Assembly: GCA_018402455.1 (NCBI GenBank) | Contig: JAGYIG010000007.1 | Location: 51,328-115,327 of the forward strand | Length of the DNA: 64,000 nucleotides | Direction: 5' to 3' | Origin: Opitutaceae bacterium | GTDB lineage: Bacteria > Verrucomicrobiota > Verrucomicrobiia > Opitutales > Opitutaceae | Shown here: positions 1-8,826 of the stretch, piece by piece | Layout of the letters: each line of letters begins with the position of its first letter | Numbering within the stretch: position 1 is the stretch's first letter | The notes under the pieces: model-generated | Told to the model about the DNA's origin: nothing | Database searches by the model: none | The model's input: the letters and a program-made list of their open reading frames with translations, nothing else | Made by a program: the position numbers and the translations under genes

Positions 1-933
1 CTGGAGCAGCTCACCGGAAACCTCGAGGAAACGATCTCCACGATCCTGACCCTCAACACCATCGCCAACACCCTGGGCTCGATCACCATCGGCGGACTGG
101 CCATCGAACTCTATGGGCAAACCGCCCTCGGCATCGTTTCCGCGCTCATGACCCTGGGGATTTTGTTTTTCTCGGAGGTCATTCCCAAAAACCTCGGCGT
201 CGTTTATCGGATCAGTCTGCAGCCCCACGTGGTGTATCCGCTCCTGTGGATGCGCAACGCCCTGCGGCCCGTTACTTATCTTTGCAACGTTCTGGTGCGG
301 ATCGTCATCACCTCCCCGCCCGAGAAAACGGATTCGGACGAGGAGATCATCCTGCTGGCCGAGCGCGGCACTCTGGATGGCTCCATTTCCAAAAACGAAT
401 CCAGTATCATCGCCAACGCGCTCTCGCTCGATGATGTGCGGGTGCATGAGATCATGACCCCCCGGACGGTGGTCACCTCGTTTAGTTGCTCGTCGACGGT
501 CGGCGAGGTCTTCGACGCCTATCCCAACATCCCCTTTGCGCGCATCCCGGTCTACGAAGACAGCCTCGACCACGTGGTGGGCATGGTCCGCCGCCGCGAT
601 TTATTGAAAGCGGTGGCCAACGACCTCGAACAAGATCCGATCACGGCGCACATGCAGGAAATCCATTTCGTGCCCGAGACCGCCACCGCCGCCCAAGCCT
701 TGCAGGAGTTTTTGCGCATCCACCAACAACTCTTTGTGGTAGTGGATGAGTTTGGCTCCACCGCCGGCGTGCTCACGATTGAAGACGTGATGGAGCATTT
801 GATCGGGCGGGAGATTTTTGAAAAAGACGACCTGGCGGTGGACATGCGGGAGTTGGCGCGTGCCCGCCTTAAGAAAACCTTGCGCACCCGCCGACCGAAT
901 CCACCCGCCCCCACTTCTCCTCCGGAAAAGTAG
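1..933 (+). CDS. CNNM/DUF21-CBS domain transporter-like (hemolysin C/CorC family) protein, 5' partial
   Basis: Frame is open from base 1 (LEQLTGNLEETISTILTLNTIANTLGSITIGG...), DUF21 segment ILFFSEVIPKNLGV, then CBS pair (VHEIMTPRTVVTSF; ARIPVYEDSLDHVVGMVRRRDLL; LFVVVDEFGSTAGVLTIEDVMEHLIG). Confidence 0.88.
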   Translation: MEQLTGNLEETISTILTLNTIANTLGSITIGGLAIELYGQTALGIVSALMTLGILFFSEVIPKNLGVVYRISLQPHVVYPLLWMRNALRPVTYLCNVLVRIVITSPPEKTDSDEEIILLAERGTLDGSISKNESSIIANALSLDDVRVHEIMTPRTVVTSFSCSSTVGEVFDAYPNIPFARIPVYEDSLDHVVGMVRRRDLLKAVANDLEQDPITAHMQEIHFVPETATAAQALQEFLRIHQQLFVVVDEFGSTAGVLTIEDVMEHLIGREIFEKDDLAVDMRELARARLKKTLRTRRPNPPAPTSPPEK

Positions 934-945
934 GCGGCCGCCGCT

Positions 946-1773
946 ATGTCCGACCCCGCCACCCCCTCCCATTGGGTGCACGATCTGAGTCCGTTTTTGA
1001 TTCAATTCAATGAGAGCTTCGGGCTGCGCTACTACGGGCTTTCCTACCTGCTGGGTTTCGCGCTCGGAGGTTGGATCCTCTGGGTGGCCGCCCTGCGCGG
1101 GCGCCTCGCCCTGAAGCCCGAAGCCGTGGCCGACCTGATGACCGCCCTCGTGATCGGCGTTATGGTGGGCGGCCGCTTGGGTTATTTCGCACTCTACGAG
1201 CCCCGGACCGTGTTGGAGGACCCGATCCAGTTGATCCGGGTATGGGACGGCGGCATGGCCTCTCACGGCGGTTTCGTGGGCGTGGGCGTAGCGATCGCCT
1301 GGTTCGTGCGAAAGCACCCCATTCGCTTCTTCGCGCTCGCCGATGCCGTGATCGCGGTCGCCCCGCTGGGCGTAGGCCTCGGGCGCGTGGCCAACTTCAT
1401 CAACGGTGAACTCTGGGGCCGCGTCACCGACGTCTCATGGGCGGTGATCTTTCCCGCCAGCGCGATTCCCGGCACGCCTCTGGCGGAAATCCCGGCGCGG
1501 CATCCCTCCCAAATCTACGCCGCGGCGTTGGAGGGATTTCTGATCTTCGCCTACCTGCAATGGCGCTTTTGGAAAACGGCAGCCCCCCTCCGTCAGCCGG
1601 GCCGCATTACCGGAGAGTTTTTGATCATTTATGGTATCGCCCGGGTGATCACCGAAATGTTTCGCGAACCCGACGCGAGTCTGCTGCTGGGCCTCACCCG
1701 GGGCACCCTCTACTCCCTGTTGATGGTCATCGCGGGCACCATCGTGCTGCGACGGACCAAGCCTCTAGGGTGA
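946..1773 (+). CDS. lgt: Prolipoprotein diacylglyceryl transferase
   Basis: Lgt motifs: FGLRYYGLSYLLGF, GGRLGYFALYE, WDGGMASHGGFVGV, GRVANFINGELWGR, RHPSQIYAAALEG. Confidence 0.96.
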   Translation: MSDPATPSHWVHDLSPFLIQFNESFGLRYYGLSYLLGFALGGWILWVAALRGRLALKPEAVADLMTALVIGVMVGGRLGYFALYEPRTVLEDPIQLIRVWDGGMASHGGFVGVGVAIAWFVRKHPIRFFALADAVIAVAPLGVGLGRVANFINGELWGRVTDVSWAVIFPASAIPGTPLAEIPARHPSQIYAAALEGFLIFAYLQWRFWKTAAPLRQPGRITGEFLIIYGIARVITEMFREPDASLLLGLTRGTLYSLLMVIAGTIVLRRTKPLG

Positions 1774-1807
1774 TTCCTCAGGGCGATCTAGGCAATCAAC
1801 CCTAGAG
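1763..1807. repeat. Inverted repeat/hairpin overlapping the lgt stop codon (CTCTAGGGT...ACCCTAGAG)
   Basis: 9-bp perfect arms (1763-1771 and 1799-1807), extended by GATT/AATC with one bulge. No strong U-run follows. Confidence 0.6.
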
Positions 1808-1852
1808 CAAAAAGTTTGGATTCCGAGCAAGGCCCCGCAGCCTTTGGGGGCA

Positions 1853-2347
1853 ATGCGGCACGCGAGGCGAACATTGATCGGAATCCTACTCCTGTGGGTC
1901 AGTGGTCTTCCGCTCGCTGCCAGCACCGATTCGACCCGCAATCCCGTGCAATGGGTGCGTGGTGTATATGTCGCCGAGTCCCCCGCGGCGGCACCGGTGC
2001 CCGCGAGTATTGCCGAATCGGTCGCCCGGACCCGGGCTCGGGAATTGGGCGGGGTGGCCGTCCCCGCGACCGGTCGATCCATGCTGCCGTTGTATCAAAG
2101 CGGCACGATCATGGTCATCGCTCCGGTCGATTATGATGACCTCAAGCGGGGCCAAACCGTCATTTACCAAAACCGCGAAGGCCGTCACGTGGCTCACATT
2201 CTGGTGGCCAAGTGCCGCACCGGCTGGCGCGTGACCGGCCTGAACAACCGACTGCACGACGGCCAAGGCGTCAACCCCTCCAACTTGCGGGGAGTCGTGG
2301 TCGAGGCCTTCCAACCCGTTCGCGGACTGTCCGTCGCCTCCCGCTAA
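1853..2347 (+). CDS. Predicted exported S24/S26 (signal-peptidase-like) protein
   Basis: N-terminal signal-like MRHARRTLIGILLLWVSGLPLAAS; TGRSMLPLYQSG (SMxP); GRHVAHILVAKCRTGWRVTGLNNRLHDG resembles the H...GDNN region of S26B peptidases. Confidence 0.6.
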   Translation: MRHARRTLIGILLLWVSGLPLAASTDSTRNPVQWVRGVYVAESPAAAPVPASIAESVARTRARELGGVAVPATGRSMLPLYQSGTIMVIAPVDYDDLKRGQTVIYQNREGRHVAHILVAKCRTGWRVTGLNNRLHDGQGVNPSNLRGVVVEAFQPVRGLSVASR

Positions 2348-2418
2348 GCGCGATCCGTCGCGTCCTTTACTTGGCTGGTGCGGGTGGTTTGATGGGGTGC
2401 TGATTACCCTGCCCCACC

Positions 2419-3771
2419 ATGAAATCATTCCCCGCTTGTTTTGCGGCCGTTTTTTGCGGCCTAAGTCTTTTTTGCTCCGCGGAAACCACCTCGAACTACG
2501 ATCGCGCGGCCGATGATCATGACTTCACCGTATTCATGCGCGAAAGCGGTTGGTGCTGGTTTCAAGATCCCCGCGCCATCATCGCCGGCGATCACCTGCT
2601 GATCGGTGCGGTGCAGGGCAACGGATCCGGCGCCGCCCACGTCGGGGTCTTTGATCTCAACCAAGGCCAACCCCTCGGCACGGCATTGATGCGCGACGAC
2701 TTCGGGCACGACGACCACAACTCACCGGTATTCTACCGCCGCCCCGACGGCCAGGTCCTCGCGATGTATGCCCTGCACCACGAGGACCTCCTGCACCGCT
2801 GGCGTCTCTCGGATCCGTCTGATCCGCTGCGTTGGTCCCCCGAACGAACCTATACCCACGACTACGCCAACGCGGGCAAGATCACCTACATGAATCTGTT
2901 CGCGTTGGCGGATGAGGGACTGCTCTACAACTTCCATCGCGGCATCGAATTCAATCCCGCGTTCATCATCTCCCGCGATCACGGCGACACCTGGAGCGAC
3001 CCCACCCACTTCATCGCCAGCGAGCTGGACGGCCGTCATCGCCCCTACGCCCGCTACGCGAGCAATGGCACGGATTCCATTCACGTGGGATTCACCGACG
3101 GTCACCCCCGACGCTTTGGCAACAGCATCTACTACACGCGGTTCAGCGATGGCCAATTTCATCGCGCCGACGGCACCGTCATCAAATCCCTCGCCGCCGA
3201 GGGACCCCTCCGTCCCAGCGAGGCGGAACGGGTCTACCAAGGCAGCGAAACCGTCAACGACGACTGGGACTTGAGCGCAGTCGGGGCCGCTTGGACCAGC
3301 GAAACGGCCATCGACGCGGCGGGAAACCCCCACCTCGCCTACACCCTCTACCACGCCAATACCGACAACCGCTACCGACTGGCCTCGTGGGACGGATCGC
3401 GCTGGATCGATCGCGAGGTCGCCTACGCCGGGCACTGCCTGTATGACCGTGAAGCCAGCTACACGGGATTGATCAGCCTGGACCCCATTGATCCCGAAGT
3501 GGTGTTTATTTCCACCAACGTGCACCCCACCACCGGCGAAGATACGGGCGGCTATCATGAGATTTATCGGGCTCGCATCGGTCCCGCGGATGACATCACC
3601 ACCCTCGTATGGACACCAGTGACCACCGACTCTCCGGTGCGAAACCTGCGCCCCCTCATCCTGCGGGAGGGGAGCCGGCGAGTCGTGCTGTGGAATCGGG
3701 GCGACTTCACAACCTACCTCGACTACCAACTCGATGCCGTTGGTTTCGTGGAAACGGTCGCGGCCCCCTGA
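2419..3771 (+). CDS. Secreted BNR/sialidase-like repeat protein
   Basis: Signal peptide; WCWFQDPRAI, HDDHNSPVFYRRPDGQVLAMYALH, ISRDHGDTWSDPTHFI (BNR Asp-box-like). Confidence 0.7.
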   Translation: MKSFPACFAAVFCGLSLFCSAETTSNYDRAADDHDFTVFMRESGWCWFQDPRAIIAGDHLLIGAVQGNGSGAAHVGVFDLNQGQPLGTALMRDDFGHDDHNSPVFYRRPDGQVLAMYALHHEDLLHRWRLSDPSDPLRWSPERTYTHDYANAGKITYMNLFALADEGLLYNFHRGIEFNPAFIISRDHGDTWSDPTHFIASELDGRHRPYARYASNGTDSIHVGFTDGHPRRFGNSIYYTRFSDGQFHRADGTVIKSLAAEGPLRPSEAERVYQGSETVNDDWDLSAVGAAWTSETAIDAAGNPHLAYTLYHANTDNRYRLASWDGSRWIDREVAYAGHCLYDREASYTGLISLDPIDPEVVFISTNVHPTTGEDTGGYHEIYRARIGPADDITTLVWTPVTTDSPVRNLRPLILREGSRRVVLWNRGDFTTYLDYQLDAVGFVETVAAP

Positions 3772-3876
3772 GGACGTTTTCTGGGAAATGACGGATCAGC
3801 TAAACGGCGGGGGGGGATTGACGATCACCGGCTGCGGCGGTCGCGTGGTGGTGAGCAACCGGATGAAACCGATGGA

Positions 3877-3919
3877 CCGTCAGCCTGCAGCGGCGGTCAC
3901 GGCGAGACGCGCCCTACCT
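3877..3919. repeat. Dispersed palindromic repeat, other copy at 38868-38910
   Basis: CCGTCAGCCTGCAGCGGCGGTCACGGCGAGACGCGCCCTACCT. Confidence 0.8.
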
Positions 3920-3932
3920 GTTCAATCCCATG

Positions 3933-4556
3933 CTATTCCTCTCGCCCGGCCGAAATCCGCCGATCCCGTTTGGTCCGCACGGCCGTGATGATCGCCGCGC
4001 GCAGCGCGGCCTCCATCGCATCGAGCCCAAATTCCGGTCGGGGCCGCGGCACGTGAATAAACCCACCCCGCGGGCCAGGATAACGCCGTAAATAATGTAT
4101 CAGACAATAGAATACATGATTACAAACATAGGTGCCCGCACTGGTGGACACCTCGACCGGCCACCCCGCCCGGACCAACTTCTGATACATGGCCTTGATC
4201 GGCAAGGTGGAGAGGTAGGCGGTCGCCCCGGTTTTCCGAATGGGGACGTCGACGGGTTTTTGGCCTTGATTGTCCGGGATGCGCGCATCGTCGAGATTGA
4301 GGGCAACCCGCTCCAGCGAAAGGACCTGTCGCCCCGCCGCCAGACCCAGGCAAATGACCATTTCGGGGTGGTGGCGACGAATGGCCCGTTGCAACTCCGT
4401 GGCGGCGACCCCGAAAGCCACCGGGAGATTCTGCCCTCTCACCAAGCGGCCGTGCAGTCGCGCTCCGTCCAACCGCGCCGCCAGTTGCCCGGAGGGATTT
4501 TCGACATCGCCGCCGAAGGGCTCAAACCCGGTGACCAATATTTTGCGTTCCATCAT
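3933..4556 (-). CDS. pcp: Pyroglutamyl-peptidase I (pyrrolidone-carboxylate peptidase)
   Basis: KILVTGFEPFGGDVENPSGQLA; VICLGLAAGRQVLSLERVALNLDDARIPDNQGQKP; STSAGTYVCNHVFYCLIHYL (catalytic Cys region). Start placed at MMERKILV inside the longer ORF. Confidence 0.93.
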   Translation of the reverse strand: MMERKILVTGFEPFGGDVENPSGQLAARLDGARLHGRLVRGQNLPVAFGVAATELQRAIRRHHPEMVICLGLAAGRQVLSLERVALNLDDARIPDNQGQKPVDVPIRKTGATAYLSTLPIKAMYQKLVRAGWPVEVSTSAGTYVCNHVFYCLIHYLRRYPGPRGGFIHVPRPRPEFGLDAMEAALRAAIITAVRTKRDRRISAGREE

Positions 4557-5270
4557 CCCGTCCAACAGTTCGTGACCGTGACCCCAGCGGCTTTGAGCCC
4601 AGCGCGAATTCGCGTGGCGAACGCCACCGCCTGGGGATGATCCCCGTGCAGGCATATTGAGTCAGCCCGCAGGCTCACCCACGCGCCGGAGAGACTCCTG
4701 ACCTGTCCCCGCTCCATCAAATCCAACACCTGAACCAGGGCTGCTTCAGGGGTCGACCACAAGGCGCCGGGCCGTTCGCGCGAAACCAGTTGGCCGTCGG
4801 CATCGTAAGCCCGATCCGCAAACGCCTCTGTTTTGGTATTCACAGGTATTCGCCGCCAATCCCGCAGTGACCAGCGCACCGCTCGCCAACGCCAACAAGC
4901 CCAACCTGGGACGAAGGAGTCGCACCGTGGCTGCCACCACGCTGCCACGTCAGCATCCTGCGCCGCCATGTTAGAGGGTACCGTGCGGTTTGACGTAAGT
5001 GAAGGCCCCATGAGCGCGCAAGGCGGTCAGTTGGTTCCAGACTGCTGGCGCACCTGAGGGCGTCAACCGCTGTTCGTGCCGACCAAAATTCGCGCGATCC
5101 GCGAAACCCGGGATGAAGCACCACGTGATGAGCCGCGGCCAACTGCAAGGTGTGGCGTATCGTGGCATCGTCCCTGGCGCCAGGCCACACTGGCGGAGGT
5201 GACCAGGGCATCAACTGATCTCCCGTCCTCCGCCCTCTCCCACATCGCAGTTCAAATCAATGACGGTCAT
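4553..5270 (-). pseudogene. pxpA: 5-oxoprolinase subunit A (LamB/YcsF, PxpA), interrupted by several frameshifts
   Basis: PxpA-like pieces in different frames in the right order: MTVIDLNCDVGEGGG; VDALVTSASVA; DDATIRHTLQLAAAHHVVLHPGF; FADRANFGRHEQRL; TYVKPHGTL; LVAATVRLLRPRLGLLALASGALV; EAFADRAYDADGQLVSRERPGAL; ADSICLHGDHPQAVAFATRIRAGLKAAGV. May be sequencing error rather than decay. Confidence 0.85.
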
Positions 5271-6926
5271 CGCGGACGAATCAGTCGAAGTAACCGGGCC
5301 GTAAACCCAGATCCCGGCGGCCCGGTGACGGGCTTCCTGAGCCTCGGCCAAATCCACGGCCACAAATCTCACTTCCCCTCCCAACGGAACCGATGCGAGG
5401 ACCGGAATATCGGCGGAGATCACTCCGGCGAAACGCGGGTAACCCCCCAATGATTGACGGTCCGCCATCAGCACCAACGGCTGGCCGCTGGGCGGAATCT
5501 GCACCGTGCCCAAGGCCACGGGCTGAGACACCATTTCGTCGGCAGCGAGCGGGGTGACCTTGGGACCTTCCAAACGAAATCCCATTCGATTGGAGTCCGG
5601 CGAGAGACGATACTCGGCGGCCAGAAATTCCGTCCAAGCGGCGGGACCAAACCCCGCGGCCTCCGGCCCCGGCAAGACGCGAATCTCGGTCAGGGTTTCG
5701 CGCGGCAAACCCCGTAATCCGGACGCCAGACTCCACCCGGTCCGCACCTCCGGAACCGGGCCTGAGCCGGTTGCCAGCCAATCCCCGGTCCGCAACTCGC
5801 GCCCTTGGAATCCGCCGAAACCCGCCGCCACCTGAGTGCTCGCCGAGCCCAGTTTGAGCGGCACATCAATGCCTCCGGCAACCGCCAAATAGCCCCTCCC
5901 TCCCCGCGGTAGCTTACTGAGGTCGAGGACTTCTCCCGCTTGCACGGGAAACGGTAACCCCACCGGTCGGCCGGCCACCTCCGCCCCGGTTATGGCGACC
6001 AAGGAAGCCTCGGAAAAACGGAGCACCGGCCCTTTGAGCGCCCATTCCAGCCCCGGCGCGCCCGCGGGATTGCCCACCAGTAAATTCGCCACGGCCAACG
6101 CCCTCGAATTGAGCGCCCCGCCTTCCGCCACTCCCATTGATTGAAATCCCGGCCGACCCAGATCCTGCACGAGGGTCTGCACCCCTCCGGCCAAGACTTC
6201 GAGTCGCCCGCCCGATGAGGAGGTCGCCTCGCCGGGCACCGTCGGCGCACGGACCGGATCCGAATCCGCGGTGGGCAGGGCAGTCACCGGCTTGAAGCGC
6301 ACCCGATCCCCGACCTGCAGCCAGGAGGGTTCGGCGGCATCGGGATCGAACAGCCGTTGGGCCGTGCGACCGATCAGATTCCAGCCGCCCGGGAGCTCCT
6401 GCGGATACACTCCGGTTTGGGTGCCACCAATTCCCACCGAGCCCGCTGGCACCCGCAGGCGGGGCGTTTCCCGTCGCGGACACGCCAGCACGGGGTCCAG
6501 GCCCGAGAGGTAGGGAAAACCGGGAGCAAACCCGAGGGCGCTGACTTGGTAGGTGACCTTGGCGTGGCGCTTGATGACCTCGCGTTCGGTCAATCCGAGC
6601 CGCGCGGCCATGCTCGCCAAATCCGGACCCGCTTCTCCCCCATAGACCACCGGCAATACCCGACGGCGGGACGACAGGCGCCCGGTGACCCGCTTTGAGC
6701 CGACCCCCAAGACCTCTTCAAGTCGCTCACGAGCCCTAAAAACATCGCTTTCGGGACGCAGATGCAGCGCGACCGCATTTAAGCCCGGCACCACTTCCTG
6801 GGCACCCAACTCCGGATCCCGGCTAAGGAACTGGGCGACCTGACGGACCTTCCGGAGCGTTGTCGGACCGGGAGCAGCGGCCACTTCGATTACTAAAGCC
6901 GTATCGCTGAGGACTTTGATGGTCAT
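5211..6926 (-). CDS. pxpBC: Fused 5-oxoprolinase subunits B and C (PxpB-PxpC; allophanate hydrolase subunit 1/2 family)
   Basis: PxpB part: VTYQVSALGFAPGFPYLSGLD, RVPAGSVGIGGTQTGVYPQELPGGWNLIGRT. PxpC part: VQTLVQDLGRPGFQSMGVAEGGALN, GPEAAGF. ORF reads straight into the PxpA N-terminus without a stop. Confidence 0.9.
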   Translation of the reverse strand: MTIKVLSDTALVIEVAAAPGPTTLRKVRQVAQFLSRDPELGAQEVVPGLNAVALHLRPESDVFRARERLEEVLGVGSKRVTGRLSSRRRVLPVVYGGEAGPDLASMAARLGLTEREVIKRHAKVTYQVSALGFAPGFPYLSGLDPVLACPRRETPRLRVPAGSVGIGGTQTGVYPQELPGGWNLIGRTAQRLFDPDAAEPSWLQVGDRVRFKPVTALPTADSDPVRAPTVPGEATSSSGGRLEVLAGGVQTLVQDLGRPGFQSMGVAEGGALNSRALAVANLLVGNPAGAPGLEWALKGPVLRFSEASLVAITGAEVAGRPVGLPFPVQAGEVLDLSKLPRGGRGYLAVAGGIDVPLKLGSASTQVAAGFGGFQGRELRTGDWLATGSGPVPEVRTGWSLASGLRGLPRETLTEIRVLPGPEAAGFGPAAWTEFLAAEYRLSPDSNRMGFRLEGPKVTPLAADEMVSQPVALGTVQIPPSGQPLVLMADRQSLGGYPRFAGVISADIPVLASVPLGGEVRFVAVDLAEAQEARHRAAGIWVYGPVTSTDSSAMTVIDLNCDVGEGGGREIS

Positions 6927-7056
6927 TCCCCGCAACTCTCCGACGGATTGTCGTCCGAGACAAGCCCACCCCTTGGTTACTTATACCCCTTAGCCTCGAG
7001 CTGATAGTTTACCGGATAGGGTTGAGTTTAGCTCTGGAAGCCGAGTTATTCCCCGG

Positions 7057-7632
7057 ATGCCCGCCCGACCGGCTATCATTGCCATTATCGCCCTAGTGAC
7101 CCTCACCGCCTGCAGCCCGGATGAGGTGAACTCTTATCGCGTGCCCAAAGAGACCTCCCCCACCATGCCAGGGGCCGGTGGCGAGGCCCCGGTGTCAACC
7201 GGCGGAGGGGCCCTCACGTGGCAGGCGCCGGATCACTGGCTGGATCAGGGTGCCAGCGGCATGCGCCGCGGCAGCTTTCAAGTGCCCGGCGAAGGTGAGG
7301 CCGTGGCCGATCTCTCGATCATCGCCTTCCCTGGTGACGTCGGAGGACTCGCCGCCAACGTCAATCGTTGGCGAGGCCAGGTGGGGCTGCCCAACCTGTC
7401 ACCCGCGCAAATCGACGCCGAGGTCGAACACACCGACACCGCCTTTTTCCACGTTGATATCGTGACGATGACCGGAGACGCGGGCGGGATCCCCACCCGT
7501 ATCGATGGGGCGATTTTTAATCACGCCGGCGAATCTTGGTTCATCAAGTTCATGGGGCCGGCCGAGCTGGTCGCCCGGGAAAACGATAATTTCCGCGCGT
7601 TCGTAAACACCGTGGCGCCAGCCAACCGCTGA
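7057..7632 (+). CDS. Hypothetical lipoprotein
   Basis: Lipobox-like LVTLTACSPDE; ORF stops just before resB. Confidence 0.6.
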   Translation: MPARPAIIAIIALVTLTACSPDEVNSYRVPKETSPTMPGAGGEAPVSTGGGALTWQAPDHWLDQGASGMRRGSFQVPGEGEAVADLSIIAFPGDVGGLAANVNRWRGQVGLPNLSPAQIDAEVEHTDTAFFHVDIVTMTGDAGGIPTRIDGAIFNHAGESWFIKFMGPAELVARENDNFRAFVNTVAPANR

Positions 7633-7643
7633 TTTCCTGAACC

Positions 7644-8820
7644 GTGAACGACCTGACCAAAGCCTTTATCGTCTTCTTCAGCTCCCTGCGGCTCACCGTG
7701 GTGCTGATGGCCTTTTCCATGGTGCTCGTGTTTGTGGCCACGCTCGCGCAGGTGGAGCTGGGCATCTACGGCGTGCAGGAGAAATTCTTCCGCAGCTTCT
7801 TCGTGCTGGCCAATATTCCCGGCACGCAAATTCCCTTCCCGGTCATGCCCGGCGGCTATCTGGTCGGTGGCTTCCTGATGATCAACCTCGTGGCCGCCCA
7901 TGCGACCCGGTTTAAGTTCATTTGGGCGAAGGTAGGCATTCACCTGACCCATTTCGGGCTCATGGTGCTACTGGTCGGCGAGCTCGCGATCGGCTTGTTG
8001 CAGGAGGACTTTTCGCTGCGGCTGGGCGAGGGAGAGACCCGGGGGTATTCGGAGAGTTTTCGTCGCAATGAGGTGGTCCTGATCAACAAGAGTGACCCGC
8101 AGGAGGACGAAGTCGTGGCGATTCCGGAATCTTTCATCGCCGATTTGAAGCCCGTACAGCATGGTAACATGCCGTTCCAGGTGATCACCCGCGCGTACTA
8201 TCCCAACGCCAATATCGGCCTATTGAGCTCCCTGCCCGAAGGCATGGATGCGTCGGTCTTCGCCCCAAACTTTTCCACTCATGGAATCGGCCCGCGGTTG
8301 GGCATCTCTCCCCTGCCGATCACTTACAACGATCAGGAACGTAACCTGCCTGCCGCCTTGGTGGAACTGGTGGGCACCAGCGGTTCCCTGGGCACCTGGC
8401 TGGTATCGCCCATGTTGATCGCGCCGCAGCCGTTCGAATACGAAGGCAAGTCCTGGGAAATCGCGTTCCGCTTCGAACGCGAATACAAACCGTTCGCGGT
8501 CGAGCTGATCGAGCTCCGGCACGACATTTATCCCGGCTCGAACATCCCCAAGAATTTTTCTTCGTTGGTCCGGGTGCGCGCGGATGGCAGCGAGGACCGG
8601 GAGTCGCTCATTCATGAACCACCCGCTGCGCTATCGTGGGTATACCTTCACCAATATCAGATGGACAGCCAATGGGTCTCAGCGTTTCTGCAGGTCGTGC
8701 ACAACCCGGCGCGGGCCCTGGCTCTACGTGGCCTTGCGTGCTTATGACGCTGGGGCTGACCTGGTACTTGGTTCCACCTCAGCCGCTTCGCCCAACGCCG
8801 CAAGGCCGCCTGAGCGCGCC
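7644..8820 (+). CDS. ResB/Ccs1-like cytochrome c biogenesis protein, frameshifted near the 3' end
   Basis: SLRLTVVLMAFSMVLVFVATLAQVELGIYGVQEKFFRSFFV; conserved C-terminal strings are split across frames (MNHPLRYRGYTF; QYQMDSQWVSAFLQVVHNP). Confidence 0.78.
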
Positions 8821-8826
8821 TCTCCT

